Shown piece after piece: positions 1-9,368 of a stretch of 64,000 bases of DNA (within the stretch, counting starts at the first letter, position 1; each line of letters starts with the position of its first letter). The notes below the pieces were generated by a model that was not told the DNA's origin, did not search any database, and saw nothing but the letters and a program-made list of their open reading frames with translations. The DNA comes from Anaerolineae bacterium (GTDB taxonomy: Bacteria; Chloroflexota; Anaerolineae; Aggregatilineales; Phototrophicaceae), in the NCBI GenBank assembly GCA_022842885.1, contig JALHOR010000018.1:1-64000 (forward strand), written 5' to 3'. The position numbers were made by a program, and so were the translations under genes.

Positions 1-483
1 GAGTTTGGCAATGGAATCATCTATGATGAGGGCAGCGATTTCACCACGATTCAAGGCAGCGAGGGCAACTTCTTGGGTTTCATAGCCCACAACCCGATTA
101 TCATCCAACCACCAGTGGGCAACCTCTAAGCCCATGGTGCCATTGATAGCGCCGACTCGTGCTGATGGATTGGCTTGAACATCAAACCGCGAAAAAATAT
201 CCGAACTGCTTAGGCTGACGAGAACCGATTGCGACGGAAAGCCTGTTTCATCGTGCGTAAATTCGGGCGCACCCCCCACTAAGGGCAATAAGTTGAGCGT
301 CAAGAATCGCTCATCAGGATGCAATGCCGAGAAATCATCCCAATTTTGCCCGGTAAAACGCACATAACCACCAAAAAACACAATTGCCACCAGTATTACG
401 GCGGTAAGTGCGCTTGGTAATTTTGATTTGCGTTGTATTGGTGCTGGCGCCGAATGATTGTTGTCTTGGAAAATCTGCTGCAT
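1..483 (-). CDS. Membrane-anchored family 3 solute-binding-like protein, 3' end beyond the window
   Basis: The frame stays open from an ATG at 483 to the left edge, about 161 residues, so the C-terminus is missing. The start has a GAGGGC ribosome site about 8 bases upstream. A short polar N-terminus is followed by one membrane segment (about residues 22-40, LPSALTAVILVAIVFFGGYV) and an exported domain. Residues about 110-161 (ARVGAINGTMGLEVA, then YETQEVALAALNRGEIAALI) resemble the hinge and lobe of periplasmic solute-binding proteins of family 3, where a G-x-T-G loop and a 'gevDaliiD' strand are typical. The part just after the membrane segment (NWDDFSALHPDERFLT) instead resembles a loop I associate with GT39-type membrane glycosyltransferases. 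It lies downstream of, and in the same direction as, the glycan operon. The function is unknown; the fold call is an inference from a partial sequence. Confidence 0.6.
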   Translation of the reverse strand, partial: MQQIFQDNNHSAPAPIQRKSKLPSALTAVILVAIVFFGGYVRFTGQNWDDFSALHPDERFLTLNLLPLVGGAPEFTHDETGFPSQSVLVSLSSSDIFSRFDVQANPSARVGAINGTMGLEVAHWWLDDNRVVGYETQEVALAALNRGEIAALIIDDSIAKL

Positions 484-588
484 GACGCTTGCCCTCAACT
501 ATTGTCAGTCTGCTGCTGGTGGTTTGGGTGGCTCTGATTGCAGGCTACCACTACTCGAAAAACTATTATTTGCGCTGTGTTGTTTTGA

Positions 589-3500
589 TTAAAGCCCTCT
601 GGCTGCCAAGAATTGATTGATGGCATCGCTGCCTAATGCCGGCACCCGATAAATCATAAAATCATCGCCCCATTGATCCGTTACAAACCGCAGCGAATTG
701 CCTTGTGGAAACCACATTGCCAATTGTTGTGCGGTATCCAAATCATCTACGGAATAGAAAAATAACAAATCGCGGTCAGGGATGAGCCGGAAAATATCAG
801 TACGATTGAGCGCATCGCGCATAAAATGCGGCACATAATCTACGGCACGGGTCAGGTTATCGGCGGCGATATAATCATAAACACCATTTGTCCATATTGT
901 TTCTAACCCGGCTGCCAAACCTACCGCCCGATGATCCCACCAATAGCGATATGCCAGCATGAAGGCATTGCCATATCCGCCGTCGCTGATGGCAAAGCCG
1001 CGCAGCACTTGTCCGGCATCGCTATAGGGCAGTGCCGAAGCGTTATACGAAGCCACAAAATCGGTGAAATACAGTGTGGCATTGGTGGAATAACTACCAA
1101 GTAGCATCAGCACGGTTGCACCCACTGCGATAAGTCGCCCGAAAGCATTATTCAGAAAACGTATAATCGCTTGTATCAATAATGCCAAGGGATAGGCAGC
1201 CAGCAAGAAAGCCACAGGCAGCGCCCCACTCGTGCGGGTGAAGCTAGGATTTTCAACTGGATACGCAATCGAAAGTGCCGATGGTAGCAGCATAATAAGT
1301 AGCACCAACGGCATCAGCCAATGTGCCAAATCGCGCTTTTTTATCATCAAGACCAACCATGCCCCAATGCCCAGAATAAACCATGCGCCACTGATGGTAT
1401 CCATAGCCGGGCTATTAGGATTGCCATTAATCCACGCAACATCGCCTTTCCAATTGAACATTAACACAGCATTACGGATGTTACTCAGCAACACTGGAAT
1501 ATTCTGATTAAAGGCTTGCAAGCGTTCTTCTAGGGTGGCGTAGCGGTCTACGACGCGCCCATCGGGCAGCGTTTCGGTGATGAGTTCATCACCCAATAAA
1601 CGTCCAGTAGTGCGCCGCCAGAATTGGTCAGGATTATCTACGGAATACCGGAACATGGGGATGAATACAACAAAAGCAATCAGCACCAAAACGCCTAAAT
1701 TCAATCCATATTTGAATCGCTGCTGCCAGTTGCGGGCGCTGAAATAAATGGCAAGAGCAAGCGCCACTAATATCACAATCGGCAGCATTCGTACTGCCTG
1801 ATACATATACAAACCAAAGCCTAAGACTAGCCCAGCTTTGATGAAGTCAGCGCGGTGATTGTGGCGAACAGCCCGACTCAGATAAATGAGTAACAAGGCG
1901 GTCATGAGTGGTGTGAGAACGATACGGAGTGCCAAGCGCGTGACGGAGGTATGCCAATAACTGGCAGCGACGAGTGCCGCCAATAGCAAGCCGACTAAAA
2001 TTCCTAAGCGGCGATTATCGCCGCCGATGACTTCGCGCCCGAACCAGAACAGTATCGGCAGCGTTATCAGGCTTTCGATAATTGCCAATAATTTGAGCGA
2101 ATGATGATTGATGCCTTGCCCCGGCAACTGCGAAAATAATGCCATCGCATACATTTGGAAGGGTTCGCGCCCGCCATTGTTGGCGAAGAAAATATCGCGG
2201 CTACCATTGGCTACTCGTGCTGAGTCCAACAGTTTTTCCACATGGTCACTGGTCATTTGGGGTGGCACTGCGTCCAAATATTGCAAGCGGAAAGCCGCAC
2301 CCAAACACATGATTGCAATCAATGCCACGGCAACCCAACGGTTATCGGCAGTGAAACGAAAAGCGATGATTTTTTGCCATTGTTCACGCCACCACTTTAA
2401 GGGATGCCAACCTGCCGGAGCAAATGCCAATGACCAACACAAAATGCTGGCGAACCAAAATTCTGGGACAATCATCTGGTTATTAGCACTGCCGAAGAAG
2501 GTAATCGTACTTAGGAACAACCCCAATACTATGAGAAAGACTCGTGCGGGATGGATGCGTAAATAAAAGGGCAGCTCGGAGTCGGAAGCGGTATCCTGAT
2601 TAGAATTTTCTTCTGATACAGATTTTTCAGTTTTGGGAAGCGATTCGCCAAACATTGTTTCAGCATCCGAAGCGTCGGCGGGCTTGCGTTTGCGGCGGTT
2701 ATTCAGCGAAATCAACAAATCTTGTGCCAGCCATAAGCCGACCCCGGTGATGATGGCTTGCATCCCCGGCGCAACCATCGCCAGAATACGTGCCACATCG
2801 TTCACATTTTCATCGCTAGCATCCACCAAGCGCCAAATGCCCCAACCGATAATGAGGATTGGCACAGCCCGCGCCAATAACCGCCAGCGTCCGGCGCTAT
2901 CTTGAGACGCCCACCAAGCGCGGATAACACGATGATGGTCTAAAATCTCGGCAAAAACCCAGACGAGAATACCCAAGAGCAGAAACGGCACACCAGAGAT
3001 AAGTTGATTTTCTTCGGTGCGTCCGGTGAGGTCATTAGCGAGCGTCAGCGTGCCAGTGATAGCAAAAAATAATGCCAGCGCATAAAACGCTAACTTTAAG
3101 CCTGCCGGATTGGTTGCCCATAAACGCACAGTATGCATCAATGCTTTGCGTTCTTTTTTAGGTTGTGCTGTATCAGAAGCCGTTGTATCTGTCAGCACAA
3201 GGGTGACTGGTGCTTTTTTAATCTCGTTTTGGTCGGGTTTGATGACTTGGCTAAAGGCTTGCCAAGTGCCACGCGGCGCACGCCAGAATTGCCCCATCAA
3301 TTCAGCAAGCGTCAAATCTTCAAAATCGCGTTCTATTTGCGGTGTGGGTATCTCGTTTTTAGTGGCTGTATCTGGGGTAATGACAGGTATAGAAGATGAA
3401 AAATCTTCCTCTTGGAACATGACTTCTGCAATGGATGGCGTATCGTCTGCAATAGCGTCGTTCAGGGTATTTGCTGGCAAGTCTGCCGTAATCTCTTCTG

Positions 3501-3666
3501 CGGTTGCCACAAACTCATCGCTGTTGAGGGGCGGAACAATATCTACTGCGGTTTCTGCCAACGAAGCAGTCTCCGGTTGCGTCTCAAGCGCCTTTAAGCC
3601 GCCTGACTCAACATCGGTGGCGGTATCATCCGCAGCGGGCAGGGGGTCTTTTTCAAACTCAGACAT
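589..3666 (-). CDS. GT39-like polytopic membrane glycosyltransferase with long acidic N-terminus
   Basis: A 1025-residue membrane protein. Residues 1 to about 165 are acidic, rich in Ala, Asp, Glu and Thr and probably disordered in the cytosol. From about residue 185 onward there are many hydrophobic segments. The central block has the layout of ArnT/PMT (GT39, GT-C fold) enzymes: a membrane helix, then an extracytoplasmic loop with acidic residues (PPQMTSDHVEKLLD, then FFANNGGREPFQMY), then further helices. Such enzymes move a sugar from a polyprenyl-phosphate carrier to an exported acceptor. It is much longer than the usual 500-600 residues because of the N-terminal tail and two extra N-terminal membrane blocks. 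Its ATG overlaps the stop of the methyltransferase gene by 8 bases, which suggests translational coupling. Donor and acceptor cannot be told from sequence. Confidence 0.75.
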   Translation of the reverse strand: MSEFEKDPLPAADDTATDVESGGLKALETQPETASLAETAVDIVPPLNSDEFVATAEEITADLPANTLNDAIADDTPSIAEVMFQEEDFSSSIPVITPDTATKNEIPTPQIERDFEDLTLAELMGQFWRAPRGTWQAFSQVIKPDQNEIKKAPVTLVLTDTTASDTAQPKKERKALMHTVRLWATNPAGLKLAFYALALFFAITGTLTLANDLTGRTEENQLISGVPFLLLGILVWVFAEILDHHRVIRAWWASQDSAGRWRLLARAVPILIIGWGIWRLVDASDENVNDVARILAMVAPGMQAIITGVGLWLAQDLLISLNNRRKRKPADASDAETMFGESLPKTEKSVSEENSNQDTASDSELPFYLRIHPARVFLIVLGLFLSTITFFGSANNQMIVPEFWFASILCWSLAFAPAGWHPLKWWREQWQKIIAFRFTADNRWVAVALIAIMCLGAAFRLQYLDAVPPQMTSDHVEKLLDSARVANGSRDIFFANNGGREPFQMYAMALFSQLPGQGINHHSLKLLAIIESLITLPILFWFGREVIGGDNRRLGILVGLLLAALVAASYWHTSVTRLALRIVLTPLMTALLLIYLSRAVRHNHRADFIKAGLVLGFGLYMYQAVRMLPIVILVALALAIYFSARNWQQRFKYGLNLGVLVLIAFVVFIPMFRYSVDNPDQFWRRTTGRLLGDELITETLPDGRVVDRYATLEERLQAFNQNIPVLLSNIRNAVLMFNWKGDVAWINGNPNSPAMDTISGAWFILGIGAWLVLMIKKRDLAHWLMPLVLLIMLLPSALSIAYPVENPSFTRTSGALPVAFLLAAYPLALLIQAIIRFLNNAFGRLIAVGATVLMLLGSYSTNATLYFTDFVASYNASALPYSDAGQVLRGFAISDGGYGNAFMLAYRYWWDHRAVGLAAGLETIWTNGVYDYIAADNLTRAVDYVPHFMRDALNRTDIFRLIPDRDLLFFYSVDDLDTAQQLAMWFPQGNSLRFVTDQWGDDFMIYRVPALGSDAINQFLAARGL

Positions 3667-4507
3667 GCGGTTTGCGTCCCTTTAATGCCAGATTCACAGT
3701 GGTTCGTTCAGGTGGCTCATTGATGCGATTATGACGGTCAAAATAATTGAAAATTTTTAACCCGATATTGATGGGATTGAACAGACTGCCTTTGTTTTCA
3801 TCAAATGTCAAACGGTTGGCGGCTTGTGCCATGTTCGCCGGAAGTGCGCCTGCTTCCAATAAGAGCATCCCAATGCCATAGACCAGATTATGAATGAATG
3901 GGAAACTATGATGGGTGAAAGCGCGTTCTTCTTCAACATTGAATCCAGCGGCTTCGGCGCTGTTACGGAGTTCTGTACGAGTATAGAGCCGCACATGATT
4001 CGCCCAAATTCCGGCAAAAACGCCGTGTTGAATGTGGGTGTTGAACAAGGTTTCCAGCGTCTTATTAATCGGATCCCACCAGAATGGATAATTGGCATTT
4101 GGCACGGTAATGGCGACGATGCCACCCGGTTTTAAGACCCGATGCGCTTCTTTTAATCCAGCAACATCATCGTCAATATGTTCCAAAATTTCAGAGAGAA
4201 TCACCGCATCAAAGGTATTATCAGCATAGGGTAACTGGTAAATATTGGCATTGTGCAGCGGTACATTCAAATGCCCAATATTTGCCTGCGCTTTCTTGAT
4301 GACTGCCCATTCCAATTCTGCGCCGATAATCGTGCAATTGCTGACATAGCGAAACATATTCAAATAAAAGCCACGCCCGCACGGAATATCCAGAATCATG
4401 CTGTCATCGGTTGGGTTGACCCATTCAAAGATAGTTTGCACGCGCTTTTTGAACGCCATATCTGCTTCATTGCGCGTCATGTGCTGAATTGTTTTTATAT
4501 CAACCAT
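3659..4507 (-). CDS. SAM-dependent class I methyltransferase
   Basis: About 282 residues. The SAM-binding glycine motif (MILDIPCGRGFYLNM) lies near residue 38, followed by the acidic strand-2 residue, and then VILSEILEHIDDD and HRVLKPGG of the Methyltransf_11 family. The C-terminal 100 residues are specific to this protein and contain a hydrophobic patch. I chose the ATG at 4507 over the one at 4525 because AAGGAAAG sits about 6 bases upstream and the ATG overlaps the preceding gene's stop (ATGGTTGA). It lies between GT4 and GT39-like genes in a tightly overlapping operon, so it probably methylates a sugar or lipid-linked glycan intermediate. That substrate is an inference from context. Confidence 0.82.
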   Translation of the reverse strand: MVDIKTIQHMTRNEADMAFKKRVQTIFEWVNPTDDSMILDIPCGRGFYLNMFRYVSNCTIIGAELEWAVIKKAQANIGHLNVPLHNANIYQLPYADNTFDAVILSEILEHIDDDVAGLKEAHRVLKPGGIVAITVPNANYPFWWDPINKTLETLFNTHIQHGVFAGIWANHVRLYTRTELRNSAEAAGFNVEEERAFTHHSFPFIHNLVYGIGMLLLEAGALPANMAQAANRLTFDENKGSLFNPINIGLKIFNYFDRHNRINEPPERTTVNLALKGRKPHV

Positions 4508-5690
4508 GCGCCGCTTTCCTTGCATACTCCGTCAATAGGCGCTCATATTGGTCTACCGTTGCGGGGAATGAAAAACACGTTTCGATGTGTTCCCGCGATT
4601 TGTGATAAGGTTCGGGATGTTGCAAAATTTCGACCACCGCTTCACCGATAGACTGGGCGTTACCCGCTTCTGCCAAGCGCCCCATACCCGTGACGGTCAC
4701 AGGCACGCGCCCACCGGGAATATTGGTCATGACGACTGGTGTACCGGATAACATTGCTTCGACTTGTGTGAGCGCAAAACATTCGGTATCGCTAGGCAAT
4801 ACCAACACATCACAGGCGGCATAAAAATCAGCTAAATCCTGTGGGTCTTGCAGTAAGCCCAAGAAAATCAATTGGTCTTGATATTGTTTGACCAACGCCT
4901 GATGCCGTTCCCAAGTGTCTTCATAAGCAATTTTATATTCGCCAGCGAAAATCAGGCGGGTATTAGGATAGGTTTTATTAATCACCTCCAACGCCTTAAT
5001 CGCCAAATCGGGGCGTTTTTCTTCCACAAAGCGCCCGGCATAACCGATGATGGGTGCGCCATTGTTTTGCCACTGCGCTCGCAATGCCGCGACTTTTTCC
5101 GGGCGTGGGGCAGGCATATGAATTGGCGGGTAAATCAGCGTGGTTTTATCCAGAAAGGGCTGCAAATAATAGGAGTGGTTGGCGTAATCTTGGCTGTAAC
5201 CGACCAATTGGGCTGCGCCGCGTGCCATAAATTTGAAGAAACCGAACATGATGGCGGTGATAAGTTGATTAAACCATTTGTCTTTTGGCAAGACTAAATC
5301 GCCATGGTGGGTGCTGATGATGTTGATGTTTGCCAAGCGGGCGATGAGGCTAATCAGCGCCGTTTCTAACATCGGCGTATGGATGCTGACAATATCGCTC
5401 TGGCGCATGGCAAGATACGCTGCCCACGGAAATGCAGGCATTAGCATTCCACGGCTGATGTGAATCGGCGCCCACAGACGAATGACGCGCACACCGTTGT
5501 GCATATCTTCGTCGCGGGGGAGAGATTGATTGTAGCGTGCCGTAATCACCGTCACCTCATGCCCGCGTCGTACCAATTCTTCCGCGATACGCTGCACATA
5601 AATCGTCAATCCGGTACGATGGGGAAAATAATAAAGCAAGAAAATTAGAATCCGCAATTTGCGTTCTGGTGCAACTGCCGAACTTACCAT
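4500..5690 (-). CDS. GT4-family (GT-B fold) glycosyltransferase
   Basis: A 396-residue retaining glycosyltransferase of family GT4. The N-terminal Rossmann domain shows GLTIYVQRIAEELVRRGHEV near residue 25. The C-terminal domain shows IIGYAGRFVEEKRPDLAIKAL near residue 215, with the phosphate-binding R/K pair, and the E-x7-E element ECFALTQVEAMLSGTPVV near residue 310, which binds the nucleotide-sugar. There is no signal peptide, so it acts on the cytoplasmic face of the membrane. It starts 4 bases after the flippase-like gene ends and overlaps the methyltransferase gene. The family is clear; the sugar is not determined. Confidence 0.9.
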   Translation of the reverse strand: MVSSAVAPERKLRILIFLLYYFPHRTGLTIYVQRIAEELVRRGHEVTVITARYNQSLPRDEDMHNGVRVIRLWAPIHISRGMLMPAFPWAAYLAMRQSDIVSIHTPMLETALISLIARLANINIISTHHGDLVLPKDKWFNQLITAIMFGFFKFMARGAAQLVGYSQDYANHSYYLQPFLDKTTLIYPPIHMPAPRPEKVAALRAQWQNNGAPIIGYAGRFVEEKRPDLAIKALEVINKTYPNTRLIFAGEYKIAYEDTWERHQALVKQYQDQLIFLGLLQDPQDLADFYAACDVLVLPSDTECFALTQVEAMLSGTPVVMTNIPGGRVPVTVTGMGRLAEAGNAQSIGEAVVEILQHPEPYHKSREHIETCFSFPATVDQYERLLTEYARKAAHG

Positions 5691-5694
5691 CCCA

Positions 5695-6717
5695 TTATTG
5701 CCTGTTCATTTGCTGCACACCCGTCCGCAATTGTCCGAGTGAGACGCCTTCTTGAATAAAACCAATCACGCCTGTGCTGGCATGGACGAATACATTTACC
5801 GCATGAACCATGACCGCAAATGCCAGTGTAGCGCCCGATTGCGGATAGCCCATCGCTACCAACGCCAGCAAAATCGAGGCTTCGTATGTTCCCACATTGC
5901 CCGGCACAGCGGGCAGCGCAATCGCAAACGCGGCGGCGGCGATATATAGCATGGTCGTGGCGATGTCGCCTTGTTCAAAAAAGGCAAACATCAGCCAATA
6001 TCCAGCGATTGTTGATAACACCCAACTAAGCGCCGTCCAACCACAGACGGATAACAATTTGCGCGGCTGCGTAATGGGCATGAGTCCATCTAAAAATTGG
6101 TCAAGCCACTGCCTAAGCGGGAAACGCTGCCAAAGGCTATTTTGTTCCTGTTTAGCTTTTCCCAACACTTGGTCGAGCAACCGATGCAAAAAATTACGGT
6201 TCGCTGCCAACAATACCAACAGCAAAAATCCACTGATGGCAATTCCCGCGGAAATCATTCCGGCACGCTGCAACTCGGCTGGCACCGGTGCGACCGATAA
6301 TGCCATGAGCATCATCACCACCACTGCCAGCAAATCCAGCAAACGCTCGACAATAATGGTGCTGGTGGTTTGCGGTATCGGGACCGATTTTTCGCCGTGC
6401 GATGCTAAATATACACGCACGACTTCGCCTATCCTCAGTGGCAGCACACCATTGACCAAATAAGCGACATTCATAATCCTAAAGGCACGCGGCAGCACTA
6501 AGGCATCGTTCAGCAAGACCTGCCAGCGCCGCGCCCGCGTGACCAAACCGAGCAGCAAAAATAGCACGCACGGCACAAGATACACGTAACGGGCAGTGCG
6601 TAACGCTTCGAGAAACAAGGTTAAATCAATCTGGGTTACAATGAACCAGATTGCCACTAGACTGATGATAATGCCGGGAATACCTATTCGGATAATTTTG
6701 GACGTACTCAACGCCAT
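5695..6717 (-). CDS. Flippase-like membrane protein (LPG_synthase_TM / UPF0104)
   Basis: A 340-residue membrane protein with about eight hydrophobic segments. It has the pattern of the lysylphosphatidylglycerol-synthase transmembrane domain family: an early TRARRWQVLL, then PLRIGEVVRVYLASHG, then IIVERLLDLLAVVV, and a late AIPAVPGNVGTYEA-type motif (here ALPAVPGNVGTYEASIL). In MprF this domain flips lipids; stand-alone members are common beside polysaccharide or glycolipid genes. It is the first gene of the minus-strand operon and the GT4 gene begins 4 bases after it, so a role in moving a lipid-linked product is plausible. The promoter is at 6753-6761. Confidence 0.85.
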   Translation of the reverse strand: MALSTSKIIRIGIPGIIISLVAIWFIVTQIDLTLFLEALRTARYVYLVPCVLFLLLGLVTRARRWQVLLNDALVLPRAFRIMNVAYLVNGVLPLRIGEVVRVYLASHGEKSVPIPQTTSTIIVERLLDLLAVVVMMLMALSVAPVPAELQRAGMISAGIAISGFLLLVLLAANRNFLHRLLDQVLGKAKQEQNSLWQRFPLRQWLDQFLDGLMPITQPRKLLSVCGWTALSWVLSTIAGYWLMFAFFEQGDIATTMLYIAAAAFAIALPAVPGNVGTYEASILLALVAMGYPQSGATLAFAVMVHAVNVFVHASTGVIGFIQEGVSLGQLRTGVQQMNRQ

Positions 6718-6752
6718 GCCGTGCTTTTCTTGGTAGACAATTCAAAGAGCGC

Positions 6753-6761
6753 ATTATATCA
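6753..6761 (-). promoter_or_regulatory. Extended -10 promoter for the glycan operon
   Basis: Read on the minus strand, TGATATAAT is a perfect extended -10 (TGn followed by TATAAT), 36 bases before the ATG at 6717. No convincing -35 lies 16-18 bases upstream, which is normal for extended -10 promoters. Confidence 0.5.
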
Positions 6762-6810
6762 TGACCGACATGAATTTTTTGTTCAAGTCTGGAAACAGAG
6801 GTCAACAGAT

Positions 6811-7248
6811 TTGCGACATTTGATAATTGGCGTATGGTTATGTTGCGTGCTATCGGGGTGTAATTTGGGCAACAATGCGCCTGCCGATGTCACCCAGACG
6901 CCAGCACCCACCAAAACCTTGGCGTTGGATACTATGACGACTGCCCAACCCGATAATGTGATACCGAGTGCAACTGCCGCTATCCCTGATACGCCGTCAG
7001 CGACTACGGGGGTAGGGACGCCTACTGCCACAGAACGCACTTGTACCCCGCAGGCAGAATGGGAAGAGTACGAAATCCAGCGGGGGGATAATTTAACTCG
7101 GATTGCGACTTTAACAGGTAGTACTGTAGACGAACTTATCGCAGCAAATTGTTTAGAAAATCCCAATGCGATTCGCGCCGGGCAAATCTTATATGTGCCG
7201 CAAGTTGCTCAAACACCTACCGCGCCACCCTCTGCCACACCGCCTTAA
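6811..7248 (+). CDS. LysM-domain lipoprotein
   Basis: A 145-residue exported lipoprotein. With a TTG start at 6811 it has a compact type II signal (MRHLIIGVWLCCVLSGC) with lipobox LSGC, and an AGAGG ribosome site about 9 bases upstream. An in-frame GTG at 6721 would give a 175-residue form with an awkward hydrophilic leader. After the lipid-attached Cys comes a Thr/Pro/Ala-rich spacer of about 65 residues and then one LysM domain (YEIQRGDNLTRIATLTGS to AGQILYVP), followed by a short Thr-Pro tail. LysM binds N-acetylglucosamine glycans such as peptidoglycan. It is divergent from the glycan operon and 172 bases ahead of nusA. Confidence 0.85.
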   Translation: MRHLIIGVWLCCVLSGCNLGNNAPADVTQTPAPTKTLALDTMTTAQPDNVIPSATAAIPDTPSATTGVGTPTATERTCTPQAEWEEYEIQRGDNLTRIATLTGSTVDELIAANCLENPNAIRAGQILYVPQVAQTPTAPPSATPP

Positions 7249-7272
7249 GCGCAGCGAAAGTGTGCCACTATC

Positions 7273-7302
7273 TTGACTTTGTAGCGGCGAGCGTGCTAAA
7301 AT
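7273..7302 (+). promoter_or_regulatory. Promoter of the nusA-infB operon
   Basis: TTGACT (7273-7278), an 18-base spacer and TAAAAT (7297-7302) form a good housekeeping promoter. The predicted start near 7309 gives a leader of about 110 bases that contains the hairpin at 7321-7347. The tRNA-Leu promoter at 34627-34654 uses the same hexamers. Confidence 0.65.
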
Positions 7303-7320
7303 TATGCCATCGTAAGGTGT

Positions 7321-7347
7321 GAAAAAGTGGGTAAACCCCACTTTTTC
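7321..7347 (+). promoter_or_regulatory. Leader hairpin of rimP type, possible attenuator
   Basis: A perfect 11-base stem (GAAAAAGTGGG / CCCACTTTTTC) with a 5-base loop lies just after the predicted transcription start. The right arm ends in five T, so it could act as an intrinsic terminator. AAAAAGTGGG...CCCACTTTTT hairpins are familiar to me upstream of rimP (ylxS) in Firmicutes, where they precede the rimP-nusA operon. Here nusA follows directly and no rimP-like reading frame lies between. The structure is seen in the sequence; the homology is from memory. Confidence 0.55.
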
Positions 7348-7420
7348 GTTTATGTAGACCAAGTGACCTGGAAAGGAAAACGGATTCACCATCCCCTGAC
7401 CGGAGTGGGAGTGAAATAGT

Positions 7421-9325
7421 ATGCCGAATGAACTGCAACTAGCCTTTAATGAAATTGCCGAGTTACGCTCGCTCCAGCAGGAAGTCGTCTTGGATGCGCT
7501 GCAAAGCGCGTTGGTTTCGGCGTATCGCCGCGATGCTAACGCCAGTGCTGCCCAAGCTATCGAAGCCCGCATTGACCCGGCAACCGGACGGGCGCGGATT
7601 TTTGTAGAAAAAGAAGTTACCGACGATGTGAAAATCCCCGGAACTGAAGTTTCTTTAGAAAAAGCCCGTTTCTACAATCCAGAAGCCCAACTTGGTGATA
7701 CTGTGATGGTGCAGGTGGAAGGCACAACCAAAAAATTTGGACGTATTGCTGCCCAAACCGCTAAACAAGTCATTCTCCAGAAAATCCGCGAAGCTGAACG
7801 GAATTCGCTCTACGAAGAATATATCAGCCGTGAAGGCGAGATTATTACCGGGACAGTGCAAAGCATGAACTCATCGGTGGTTACGCTGAGTTTGGGACGT
7901 GCCGAAGCCATTTTGCCCCGCGCTCAACAAATCCCCGGTGAACGCTACCGCCAGCACGAAAAAGTGCGGGTGTATGTGATGGAAGTGAAGCGCACCAACA
8001 AGGGACCGCAAATTGTTTGCTCGCGTAGTCATCGCAATATGCTACGTCGCTTGCTAGAAATTGAAGTGCCGGAAATTTATAACGGACAAATCGAAATCCG
8101 CAGTATTGCCCGTGAAGCTGGATATCGGTCGAAAGTGGCAGTGGCGGCACTCCAAGAAGGCATAGACCCCGTAGGGGCATGTGTCGGGATGCGTGGGATG
8201 CGTATCCAGAATATTGTCAAAGAATTGCACGATGAACGCATTGATGTGATTGAATGGGGCAATGACCCCAAAGATTTTATCACGAAGGCACTCAGTCCGG
8301 CGCGTGTTACGGGGGTTTATCTGGAAGATGATATTCATACCGGACGCACGGCGATTGTGATTGTGCCAGAAGATCAATTGTCATTGGCAATCGGGCGCGA
8401 AGGACAAAATGCCCGCCTTGCTGCCAAGCTCACTGGTTGGCGGATTGATATTAAAAGTGTTGTGGAAACGGTTCAATCGGCTTTGGATAATCTGGATATG
8501 CCACCGCTATCGGATTTGGTGGAAACCCACCCTGTCATGATTGTGGATGTTCAGCGCATCATGGATAAGAAAAGTGCCGGCATGACGGTCATGCCAGAAG
8601 AATATACGACCCTCAACAAATTTGCCGATTTGATAGAACGGAAATTGCATTCACAGCGCGAACAAGCACGCCTCTCGCGCAATGAACAGTTGGTAGCCGT
8701 TAAGTCTACTTTGCCCGCAGAATTGTTTGAAGTGCCACTGACAGCATTGCCGCTATCCGAAGATATTCTGCAAGCATTACAACCGCTGGGCAATGTGGGC
8801 GCAGTGATGCTAGCCACATTGGTAGACGAAGACAGTTTATACCGCTTGGTGGCTAAATTGCCTGATAACCCCATGTTCCAAATCCAATCGGCGTTGGACG
8901 TGTTGATGGAATCTGGCATTGATTTTGCCGAGTTGGTTGAGCCAACTGAAGTGCCAATAGAGGCTGCGCCAATCGTGAATGTGGTTGAACCGATTGTTGT
9001 ACAATCTGCCCCTGCTGCCGTTGAACCAGCCGAAGATGAAGAATTGGTGTTGGATGCGTTTGGCGGTGTCGTCAAGCCGGAACCTGTTGTGGTTGCGCCG
9101 TCCGTGCCTGAGATTGAAGCAATACTCGAAATTCCAGCGGATGGTTGGGTAGAAGCGGTGGCGGATGATGACGAGGATGATGAGGATGGCGGCAAACGCG
9201 ATAAGAAAAAGGGACGGCAGAAACGTCGTCAGTTGATTTTTGATGAGGAAAGTGGTGAAGTAGTTTCCAAACGGAAGCACAAGACCAACCGCAAACGTGG
9301 ACATGGTTGGGATGATGATTTTTAG
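7421..9325 (+). CDS. nusA: Transcription termination/antitermination factor NusA
   Basis: A 634-residue NusA, which binds RNA polymerase and nascent RNA to control pausing, termination and antitermination. Order: N-terminal polymerase-binding domain (1 to about 125), S1 domain (about 132-200, [21 protein letters not shown]), then two KH domains (about 205-350, including [19 protein letters not shown] and [23 protein letters not shown]). After the usual core of about 350 residues comes an extra module of some 150 residues, a Val/Pro/Glu-rich stretch, and a strongly acidic-then-basic tail. It is clearly longer than the about 370-residue Firmicutes and about 495-residue E. coli proteins. First gene of the operon. 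Confidence 0.95.
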   Translation: MPNELQLAFNEIAELRSLQQEVVLDALQSALVSAYRRDANASAAQAIEARIDPATGRARIFVEKEVTDDVKIPGTEVSLEKARFYNPEAQLGDTVMVQVEGTTKKFGRIAAQTAKQVILQKIREAERNSLYEEYISREGEIITGTVQSMNSSVVTLSLGRAEAILPRAQQIPGERYRQHEKVRVYVMEVKRTNKGPQIVCSRSHRNMLRRLLEIEVPEIYNGQIEIRSIAREAGYRSKVAVAALQEGIDPVGACVGMRGMRIQNIVKELHDERIDVIEWGNDPKDFITKALSPARVTGVYLEDDIHTGRTAIVIVPEDQLSLAIGREGQNARLAAKLTGWRIDIKSVVETVQSALDNLDMPPLSDLVETHPVMIVDVQRIMDKKSAGMTVMPEEYTTLNKFADLIERKLHSQREQARLSRNEQLVAVKSTLPAELFEVPLTALPLSEDILQALQPLGNVGAVMLATLVDEDSLYRLVAKLPDNPMFQIQSALDVLMESGIDFAELVEPTEVPIEAAPIVNVVEPIVVQSAPAAVEPAEDEELVLDAFGGVVKPEPVVVAPSVPEIEAILEIPADGWVEAVADDDEDDEDGGKRDKKKGRQKRRQLIFDEESGEVVSKRKHKTNRKRGHGWDDDF

Positions 9326-9368
9326 TCAGGTATCATGCTGAAGGAACCGACTCGCAAAGGCACTCATT

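Noticed and set aside
1-483. Reading the left-edge gene as a second GT39 glycosyltransferase
   Set aside because: One short loop resembles that family, but only one membrane helix is present and the following 100 residues look like a solute-binding protein.
8551-9195. A 214-codon open frame antisense to nusA
   Set aside because: Low-complexity Ser/Thr/Ala sequence that mirrors the acidic, Val/Pro/Glu-rich tail of NusA on the other strand.
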